Positions 57,816 through 64,000 of a stretch of 64,000 nucleotides of DNA are shown here, in pieces. The DNA is from Streptococcus taonis (GTDB taxonomy: Bacteria; Bacillota; Bacilli; Lactobacillales; Streptococcaceae), in NCBI RefSeq assembly GCF_029948085.1, contig NZ_JARZZP010000002.1, positions 1-64,000 of the forward strand. The letters run 5' to 3'. The translations under genes and the position numbers were made by a program. The notes beneath the pieces were generated by a model. That model ran no database searches. It was given only the letters and a program-made list of their open reading frames with translations, and was not told the DNA's origin. Numbering within the stretch: the first letter of the stretch is position 1; every line of letters starts with the position of its first letter.

Positions 57816-58880
57816 TTAGTTTGTCGCTAAAATATGTCGCAATTGCACAGCACTAGGAGAAACAATTGGCAAAAATGCGCCTTCATTCCAACGACGTATG
57901 AAACCGGATGTCGATTTACTAAAGTATCCTCTACCGCCACCAGCTTGTAGTTCTAATAAGAGACTTTGGGCAACAACATCAACAATATCAATCCGTAACT
58001 GGAATAGCTCACGCGGATTTTTAACGAAATAGGACTCTTCAGATAGTCCTTGATAGAGAGAATGCCGAATATCATCTAACTGTTCGACCTGATGTTGCCA
58101 CTCTTCCTTCAAGACACCTCGTTTCCCCAATTCTTTTTCGACTTCTGAGAGTGAACGTTCAGCCAAACCAAAAGCTAGGCCAAATTGGTAGCCTAAAAAA
58201 GCTGGACGATTTTGCGCTAAAAATTGATGAGCATCCTTGGATAGAATCCACTCTTCCTTTAAAGGAACCTTGTTGAAAGTCAGAGCTGCCGTATTTCCTC
58301 CTTGGAGAGAGACAAATTCCAAATCTTCGGAACGACTAAAGTTTTCTGCGTCCGATGGTACGGCTACTACATAACTTGTACTCGGATCATCTGCAAATCC
58401 TGCTACAAAAATAGTGAGGAAGCGATCCCTACGAGCATTGGTTACCCAAGGAAGTCGTCCTTTAAGATAATAATTTCCATTTTCCTCAAGGATTCGAACA
58501 TTTAGTTCCTCTAAGTCAGATAGATACTTGACCGCATTAGATAAGGCCGTAGCACCTGCATATTCTCCTGATAAGAGTTTTTCCAAGTAAACTTCTTTGA
58601 AATAAGCATTATCAGTATGAAGAATATTGTCTATTAAAGTTCGTTGCCCCCATGAGATAAAGGAGGCTGTTAAGGAATGTTGAGCGAGTTCTGCAAGGAT
58701 ATCAATAACATCTTGATCACTTCCACCTAGCCCTCCAAGAACTTTTGGTACTCCTACACGAAAGGCACCTTCTGCAGCAATTTTCTCAATCAGCTCTTCT
58801 CCAGCTTGACATGATTTTTTGTCAATTTCATCGGCGTGCTGGTCTAACCAACTTAAAAATTCTTCTGAAAAAAATCCCAT
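57816..58880 (-). CDS. Acyl-CoA-dehydrogenase-like flavoprotein
   Basis: This 354-residue protein has the acyl-CoA dehydrogenase fold: an N-terminal helical domain, a central domain with LPWVTNARRDRFLTIFVAG, and a C-terminal helical bundle with GGGRGYFSKSTSGFIRRWNEG. Streptococci lack fatty-acid beta-oxidation, so a flavin monooxygenase-like or other redox role (as in the DszC/HpaB branch) is more likely. It follows the AhpD-like gene at 58895 by 14 bases, implying joint function. Confidence 0.78.
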   Translation of the reverse strand: MGFFSEEFLSWLDQHADEIDKKSCQAGEELIEKIAAEGAFRVGVPKVLGGLGGSDQDVIDILAELAQHSLTASFISWGQRTLIDNILHTDNAYFKEVYLEKLLSGEYAGATALSNAVKYLSDLEELNVRILEENGNYYLKGRLPWVTNARRDRFLTIFVAGFADDPSTSYVVAVPSDAENFSRSEDLEFVSLQGGNTAALTFNKVPLKEEWILSKDAHQFLAQNRPAFLGYQFGLAFGLAERSLSEVEKELGKRGVLKEEWQHQVEQLDDIRHSLYQGLSEESYFVKNPRELFQLRIDIVDVVAQSLLLELQAGGGRGYFSKSTSGFIRRWNEGAFLPIVSPSAVQLRHILATN

Positions 58881-58894
58881 ACTCTGCCCTCCTC

Positions 58895-59443
58895 TTATGC
58901 ATAAGGTTGTAATTCTGGATTAATCGGTGTGTTAGCTAGGTTGTTGGCATAGTTACAAAGACTTGCTAGACTGACACCGAGAACAACATCCAAGGCATTT
59001 TCTTGTGTATAGCCTGCTTCAAGAAATTCTCCAAGAGCTTCATCTCCTACGCGCCCTTTGGTATTGATAACTGCCAAGGTAAACTTAGCTAGAGTATCCA
59101 GCTTAGGATCGCTTTCGATTGGAGTACGATTGCGAAGGGCTTGAAGTAGGTCATCGTTCATCTGGATTTGCTTGATAGAAAAGGCTGTATGGCCAGCGAC
59201 GCAGAAGGCACAACCGTTGGTTACAGCTGCAGTGATTTGCACCACTTCTCGTTCTACAGGTGTTAGACTATTGCGACGGTTAATAGCTCCAACAGTGCGA
59301 TAAGCCTCTAGGGCTGTAGGGGCATTGGCCAAAAGACCGATAAGATTTGGGATATAACCATTGTTGTCCTTTTGTACCGTTTCAAGAACTTCTTTCACTT
59401 CTGCTGGTGCTGATTCTACTGTGTGGATAGTAAATGTTGTCAT
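58895..59443 (-). CDS. AhpD/carboxymuconolactone decarboxylase-like protein
   Basis: This 182-residue protein of the AhpD/CMD family has the redox motif CAFCVAGHTAFS near residue 76, where the CxxC pair and the His act in peroxidase-type proton relay. AhpD reduces AhpC in mycobacteria; in this family the partner varies. Here the partner gene is probably the flavoprotein at 57816. AAGAGGTCCCC precedes the ATG. Confidence 0.85.
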   Translation of the reverse strand: MTTFTIHTVESAPAEVKEVLETVQKDNNGYIPNLIGLLANAPTALEAYRTVGAINRRNSLTPVEREVVQITAAVTNGCAFCVAGHTAFSIKQIQMNDDLLQALRNRTPIESDPKLDTLAKFTLAVINTKGRVGDEALGEFLEAGYTQENALDVVLGVSLASLCNYANNLANTPINPELQPYA

Positions 59444-59635
59444 AAGGGGACCTCTTTTCGTTTTGTAATTGAATGGTTTCTGCGAAAATCTTACGAAATC
59501 TCATCAGCCTATTGAACAAATCCTTGCCTTGATTGATGATTCATTAGCTTTTCGTTGACAATAAGTCTAACACAGAATCTATACCTTGCATAATATATAT
59601 TTTAAATTGCACTGATAAAAAATTTTTATGAAAAC

Positions 59636-59660
59636 AAAAAAATCACACCAGATGTGTGAT
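59636..59660 (-). terminator. Terminator after the MFS gene
   Basis: ATCACAC and GTGTGAT pair around ATCTG on the minus strand and are followed by TTTTTTTG, next to the MFS stop codon. Confidence 0.85.
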
Positions 59661-59667
59661 CATACTG

Positions 59668-60846
59668 TTAATTTATCTGATGCTTGTTTCTTAAAACTAA
59701 GATAGATTCTACCAGCAAGCAGAAGATAGCTAAGCCAAAGCCAGTAAATACACCAAAATATTCTGTGATAAAACTCATTAGAAAAACAGAAGCAGAAAAG
59801 GCCAATGTAGAGACAACTTCGATAACGGAGTAAACATTCACAAGTTCCTTCTCATCAACCGATTCCTGTAAAAACACACTCTCAGGAACTTCCTTGATTT
59901 GAGATAGAAAACCAATTACTAGAGATAGGAATAGAAAAATAGGTGCATTTGGAAATAGCACTATCAACAGAGTTACTAGTGCTGTCGCTAACAAAGAAAA
60001 GGTCATAGTTTGATATTTATAGGTAACAACTTTCTCTGCTAGACGGAAGATAATAGCTCCTCCCAAGATAATTCCCAAGGAATAGGATGTATTGACGTAT
60101 CCCCAATAGCTTTCTGACCGATGTAAAATCTCAGTCACAAACACAAGTAAAACTGAAGATACCCAGATAGCATTGGCTAAAATTTCTAAAAGATTGGCTT
60201 GGACAATAAAGCGTAATCTTGATTCTTTAGCCACCAATCGCCAACCTTTTGTTAACGTCTCAAGACTTGTTTCAGAGGATAACTCTTCTTTTTCTACAAG
60301 TGGCAAACCAAACATCAAAATCGTCGAAATTGTAAACAAAACTAACACAATGAGCAGACTAGGATTCATTCCCAGACTCGCAAATAAGAAACCTCCTAAG
60401 CCCCAACCAACGAGTTGCACACTTTCACCACTCATAGAAATAGCTGCGTTCGCTTTAGCTAAATCACTTGCATAGCGTGGAACAATCGCATAGGAAACGG
60501 GCGCTGCAAAACCATCAAAAACGGAGATTAAGGTAACAATAGCATATAAAAGAGGGAGGGAAATAGTTTCAGATTGCTTGAGTAGAAAAACCAAAATCGC
60601 TAGCAGAATCGTCTTACCCAATTGAGTCAAGAAAAGAACACGATTTAAAGCTAATCTCTTCGTTACTAATGGAACTAAGAAACTGGCTAAAAAGGAGGAT
60701 AGACCTATCAGAATTGGCACTAGGGAGGTTGAAATGACCGAACCAGATAAGACAAACACATTTGCAATCACAATGACTCTAAAAAAGACATCTGCTAGAT
60801 TCGCTATTCCCTGTGAAATCACTAATTTTCGAATATCTTTTGACAT
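59668..60846 (-). CDS. MFS transporter, MefA/enterobactin-exporter-like
   Basis: This 392-residue protein has twelve predicted helices and an MFS_3-type N-terminus (VISQGIANLADVFFRVIVIANV, in part). It has a charged central loop (EKEELSSETSLETL) and the QLVGWGLGGF motif in helix 5. Relatives export macrolides or siderophores; nothing here fixes the substrate. The start at 60846 follows GGAGGTGTTT; the ATG at 60894 has no site. Confidence 0.82.
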   Translation of the reverse strand: MSKDIRKLVISQGIANLADVFFRVIVIANVFVLSGSVISTSLVPILIGLSSFLASFLVPLVTKRLALNRVLFLTQLGKTILLAILVFLLKQSETISLPLLYAIVTLISVFDGFAAPVSYAIVPRYASDLAKANAAISMSGESVQLVGWGLGGFLFASLGMNPSLLIVLVLFTISTILMFGLPLVEKEELSSETSLETLTKGWRLVAKESRLRFIVQANLLEILANAIWVSSVLLVFVTEILHRSESYWGYVNTSYSLGIILGGAIIFRLAEKVVTYKYQTMTFSLLATALVTLLIVLFPNAPIFLFLSLVIGFLSQIKEVPESVFLQESVDEKELVNVYSVIEVVSTLAFSASVFLMSFITEYFGVFTGFGLAIFCLLVESILVLRNKHQIN

Positions 60847-61000
60847 AAACACCTCCAGTTTATTTCTCTTTCGCACATAGATGAAACAAGACATATCAGA
60901 ACAGAAACAGATTTACGCTGACTATTATACAATAAATAAAAGTGCAAATAAAGGATATCATAAAAGAAGTACTCTTGAATTTCACTCATCTTATGACATA

Positions 61001-61195
61001 ATACTCTTCGAAAATCTCTTCAAACCGCGTCAACGTCGCCTTGCCGTATATATGTGACTGACTTCATCAGTTTCATCTGCAACCTCAAAACAGTGTTTTG
61101 AGCTGACTTCGTCAGTTCTATCTACAACCTCAAAGCAGTGCTTTGAGCAACCTGCGGCTAGTTTCCTAGTTTGCTCTTTGATTTTCATTGAGTAT
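61001..61195 (+). repeat. BOX element (A-B-B-C)
   Basis: It starts ATACTCTTCGAAAATCTC, has CGTCGCCTTGCCGTA in boxA, and two boxB units with CTTCATCAGTTTCATC and CTTCGTCAGTTCTATC, each followed by CAGTG/CTTTGAG-type palindromes. It ends at CATTGAGTAT. At 195 bases it is nearly identical to the copy at 63603. Confidence 0.93.
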
Positions 61196-61284
61196 AAAAT
61201 AAAAGACTAGCCCTAGTAGTGAAAAAACTAGCATCTCACAAACAGATGCTAGTCTTATCTATAAATGGTAATATCAATCATACA

Positions 61285-62607
61285 TTATTTATCAAAATAC
61301 TTCTTAGTCTCAGCAATAACAACTGGCGACAAGGCTAAGAGTGCAATCAAGTTTGGTAGAGCCATGAGGGCATTAACAATATCCGCAATGACCCAGACCA
61401 TATCCAGCTCGATAAATCCTCCCAGCAAGACCATGAGTACAAAGACCACACGATAAAGCCAGATAAAGCGAACGCCAAAGAGAAACTCAAAACAACGCTC
61501 TCCGTAATAGTTCCATCCCAAAATCGTAGTAAAGGCAAAGAGTACCAAGAAGATTGTTAGAAGAGCAGGTCCAAAGAAAGAAAATACTGTAGAAAAAGCT
61601 GACTGAGTTAGAGCAACACCATCTAAATTACCATTCCAAACCCCAGTCACCAAGATTGTCAGACCAGTCAAAGTACAGATAATCAAGGTATCAATAAAGG
61701 TTCCTGTCATAGAAATCAAACCTTGCTCCACCGGTTCGTTGGTCTTAGCTGCCGCAGCCGCAATGGGTGCTGAACCCAATCCAGACTCGTTTGAGAAGAC
61801 ACCACGCGCCACACCATTTTGAATAGCCATCCGAACACTAGCTCCTGCAAATCCTCCCACTGCAGCTATGGGACTAAAAGCTGATGTGAGAACCAGTGAA
61901 AGTGTTGCCGGTACTTTATCGATATTAAAGAAAATGACTGTCAAGGTTCCCAAGATGTAGACAATAGCCATAAAGGGAACAACTGTAGTTGACACCTTAG
62001 AAATAGACTTAAGTCCACCAAAGACTGCAATCCCTACAAAAATAGATAAAACAAGTGCAGTAATTGTCGGATCAATACTAGCCGTATTTTGCACGGATTC
62101 TGTAATGGAATTCACCTGGGCAAAAGTACCAATCCCCAAAAGTGCAACCAAGACTCCAGCTACAGCAAAGAAGATTGCAAGAGGGCGCCACTTTTCTCCC
62201 ATCCCTAGAAGGATATAGTGCATCGGTCCTCCTGCTACCGCACCATGGTCATCCTTGGTTCGATATTTGATAGCAAGTAGTCCTTCTGCATACTTGGTTG
62301 CCATTCCAAAGAAAGCAGCCACCCACATCCAAAAAAGAGCACCTGGTCCACCAACCTTGATAGCCGTTGCAACCCCGATAATATTTCCCGTACCAACAGT
62401 TGCTGCTAGGGCTGTACACAAGGCAGCAAAGCTCGAAACATCACCATGTCCTTTATCCTTGGTAAAAATAAGCTGGAAGGCCTTAGGGAGACGCAAGATT
62501 TGTAAAAGTCCTAAACGAAGAGTCAAGTAAATCCCTGTACCAACCAATAAAATCAAAAGGGGTGGGCCCCATACCAGAGCATCTAGCTCTTTTAGCAAAT
62601 TTAACAT
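61285..62607 (-). CDS. Sodium:alanine/glycine symporter (AGCS family)
   Basis: This 440-residue protein has about eleven membrane helices. AGCS signatures include GTGNIIGVATAIKVGGPGALFWMW (in two blocks, near residue 72) and SNESGLGSAPIAAAAAKT near residue 275. It imports alanine or glycine with sodium. A glycine riboswitch lies upstream, so glycine is the probable substrate. In S. pyogenes a similar riboswitch turns such a transporter off when glycine is high. Confidence 0.93.
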   Translation of the reverse strand: MLNLLKELDALVWGPPLLILLVGTGIYLTLRLGLLQILRLPKAFQLIFTKDKGHGDVSSFAALCTALAATVGTGNIIGVATAIKVGGPGALFWMWVAAFFGMATKYAEGLLAIKYRTKDDHGAVAGGPMHYILLGMGEKWRPLAIFFAVAGVLVALLGIGTFAQVNSITESVQNTASIDPTITALVLSIFVGIAVFGGLKSISKVSTTVVPFMAIVYILGTLTVIFFNIDKVPATLSLVLTSAFSPIAAVGGFAGASVRMAIQNGVARGVFSNESGLGSAPIAAAAAKTNEPVEQGLISMTGTFIDTLIICTLTGLTILVTGVWNGNLDGVALTQSAFSTVFSFFGPALLTIFLVLFAFTTILGWNYYGERCFEFLFGVRFIWLYRVVFVLMVLLGGFIELDMVWVIADIVNALMALPNLIALLALSPVVIAETKKYFDK

Positions 62608-62640
62608 ACCATTCTCCTATCTATTCAACCCCAAAAGAAA

Positions 62641-62665
62641 GAGTACATGTTAAAAACATGTACTC
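62641..62665 (-). terminator. Riboswitch expression-platform terminator
   Basis: GAGTACATG, loop and CATGTACTC, followed on the minus strand by TTTCTTTTGG, lie between the glycine aptamer and the symporter start codon. Confidence 0.85.
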
Positions 62666-62705
62666 TGGAATGCATCGATAAATGCCAAAAAGCGCTCTAT
62701 CATTG

Positions 62706-62786
62706 CTCTGTCCTTTTACCTGAGAGTTTGAGCAGTTGCCTGCCTTGCCCCTTCGGTGCCTTTACGGTCTCTCCAGAGTTCCGTCC
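62706..62786 (-). promoter_or_regulatory. Glycine riboswitch, single aptamer
   Basis: Read on the minus strand it begins GGACGGAACTCTGGAGAGACCG, in two blocks. It continues with CACCGAAGGGGCAAG and ends CTCAGGTAAAAGGACAGAG. These are the conserved blocks of a gcvT-type glycine aptamer. No second tandem aptamer follows. Together with the terminator at 62641 it controls the AGCS symporter. Confidence 0.93.
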
Positions 62787-62829
62787 ATTTACAGTCATGA
62801 AAAATCAAACGATTTTCCACTTCTATTAA

Positions 62830-63190
62830 ACTTCATTCGGTGTTGTATTTAATTTTTATTTATTTTACAAGAAAATTCAGCTCTTGTCAATTATTTTCAG
62901 AAAATTTTATTATACTTTTTATGATTTTTGCTTTACTGAAAGTTCTATAATGAAGTTAGCCATCCAGCCCTCCTAAAAATTAGATGCTTCAACTAGCTTA
63001 TAGCTAGTACTCAATTTCATTTGATAAGCGGCCTGATGATGTTAGGCTGGTGTCCAAGGCTCAGACTAGCCTTGCTTTAGCTGACAAAACAGCTTCAAGG
63101 GGTTCTCTTGTCACATAAAAGCTCTTATAGGCATAAGAAAACAGCTCTGTGTTATACTTGTTGTTCAATCACAAACACAAGAAAGGCACA
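62830..63190. other. Gene-free stretch
   Basis: No ORF, RNA or known repeat could be supported in this stretch. The last 50 bases contain TGTGTT and AACACA blocks that probably belong to the left end of the IS30-type remnant that follows. Confidence 0.5.
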
Positions 63191-63204
63191 GAGATTCAAA
63201 GCCA

Positions 63205-63416
63205 TTATACTACAAAATCCAAACATTTGACAATCGATAGCCGTCGGTTAATCGAACGATGGAAAAAAAGGGAAATCAAATAGAGAAATTGCCCCTCTAC
63301 TTGGAAAAACTCCTCAAACTATCCATACTGAAATCAAGCGTGGGACAGTCCTACAATGTGTTGGAATAGGGCGCTTCTAAAAGGTTTATTCTGCCGACTA
63401 TGCTCAACAGTCTTAT
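63205..63416 (+). pseudogene. IS30-family transposase, N-terminal remnant
   Basis: The frame from 63205 reads HYTTKSKHLTID and then RRLIERWKK. After a shift in the A-run near 63265 it continues GKSNREIAPLLGKTPQTIHTEIKRG, in two blocks. These are IS30-type helix-turn-helix motifs. It ends in YSADYAQQSYE and then jumps into an unrelated IS110-type sequence. It is frameshifted and lacks the whole catalytic domain. Confidence 0.82.
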
Positions 63417-63602
63417 GAAAGTGCTGGCATTAAAAAATCTTCACACATCACGCAAGGAAATCGATCTATCAAGCAAGCTTTGACTATGTCGGGATTGATT
63501 GCAGCACATTCTAAAGATCCAGCTTTTTCTTCTTTTTACAATCGAATTTCCCAAAGAGGAAGCAAGATGAAAGCCATCATTGCTTGCGCCCATAAGATTC
63601 TC
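63412..63602 (+). pseudogene. IS110-family transposase, C-terminal remnant
   Basis: The frame reads YESAGIKKSSHITQGN, then ALTMSGLIAAHSKDPAFSSFY, in two blocks, then RISQRGSKMKAIIACAHKIL. This matches the C-terminal transposase_20 region of IS110/IS116/IS902 elements with its conserved Ser. The front joins IS30-type sequence at a shared YE, and the end is cut by a BOX element at 63603. Confidence 0.82.
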
Positions 63603-63797
63603 ATACTCTTCGAAAATCTCTTCAAACTGCGTCAACGTCGCCTTGCCGTATATATGTTACTGACTTCGTCAGTTTCATCTGCAACCTCAAAACAGTGTTT
63701 TGAGCTGACTTCGTCAGTTCTATCTACAACCTCAAAGCAGTGCTTTGAGCAACCTGCGGCTAGTTTCCTACTTTGCTCTTTGATTTTCATTGAGTAT
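63603..63797 (+). repeat. BOX element (A-B-B-C)
   Basis: This 195-base element is nearly identical to that at 61001-61195, with two boxB units. It ends the IS110-type remnant, so it either inserted there or arrived with the deletion. The stretch after it (63798-64000) has a hairpin near 63827-63860 (GGCGCTAGGACTG and CAGTTCTAACGCC) and no gene. Confidence 0.93.
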
Positions 63798-64000
63798 CCT
63801 CCACCAAACAGACTTATCAAACAGAAAAGGCGCTAGGACTGAGGAAACAGTTCTAACGCCTAAAATAAAAAATTTTCAATTACAGTGTAGCACAGGAAGT
63901 GATTTTTTGCGCTTTTTTACTGTTTTTTTCAAATAAAATACTAAATTATTTTTAACAATCAACTTGAGATAATTGCCTTTAAATAAACATTTTAAATTTT

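Overview
The window looks like a chromosomal segment of a low-GC Gram-positive coccus, almost certainly a Mitis-group Streptococcus (S. mitis/oralis-like). The evidence is the gene content and order around clpX, dfrA, dpr and tpiA, pneumococcal-type BOX repeats, an Rgg regulator and streptococcal housekeeping proteins. Most genes lie on the minus strand. No rRNA or tRNA gene was recognised.

Layout: 1-749 is the broken end of an ISL3-family insertion sequence. 787-7192 is a housekeeping run (whiA, yvcK, rapZ, ridA, engB, clpX, a 56-residue membrane ORF, dfrA, dpr). 7333-10861 encodes a heterodimeric ABC exporter, followed by tpiA and rlmCD. 13285-15467 is a plus-strand group (kinase-like protein, recX, DUF402 phosphatase). 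15511-17523 is a small A+T-rich Rgg-methyltransferase module flanked by copies of a short repeat. 17731-30341 holds queH, an MFS protein, asnS-aspC-ypmB, an FMN reductase, an O-antigen-ligase-like protein, birA, ackA, a methyltransferase and pyrG. 30456-30536 is a pyrG leader with a GGGC start and attenuator. 31237-37481 holds rpoE, an ABC-2 transporter and pheST with a Phe T-box. 37758-46432 is peptidase, transport and small-enzyme territory.

46559-49463 is an unusual accessory run: a small XRE regulator with a dyad at its promoter, then tandemly duplicated DUF3278-type membrane proteins and small membrane partners, one of them internally deleted. 49633-56812 is a complete type II-A CRISPR-Cas locus of the S. 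thermophilus CRISPR3 type. Reading along the minus strand it runs cas9, cas1, cas2, csn2, leader, seven 30-nt spacers and then tracrRNA at the leader-distal end. 56811-62607 holds a TDT transporter, an acyl-CoA-dehydrogenase-like/AhpD-like pair, an MFS protein and an AGCS symporter under a glycine riboswitch. The right end is a graveyard of IS30- and IS110-type fragments with a BOX element.

The most interesting observation lies between cas9 and its upstream neighbour. A solitary CRISPR repeat sits there in inverted orientation on the plus strand. It has a plausible extended -10 promoter before it and a plus-strand terminator after it that serves no gene. The 11 bases immediately 5' of this repeat, where a crRNA guide would be, exactly match the cas9 promoter on the opposite strand. 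That match is followed by AGGGG, which fits the NGGNG PAM expected from this Cas9's C-terminal domain. I infer a natural, partially matched crRNA-like RNA that would direct Cas9 plus tracrRNA to repress its own promoter. This would be analogous to the S. pyogenes long tracrRNA but built on a crRNA-type repeat.
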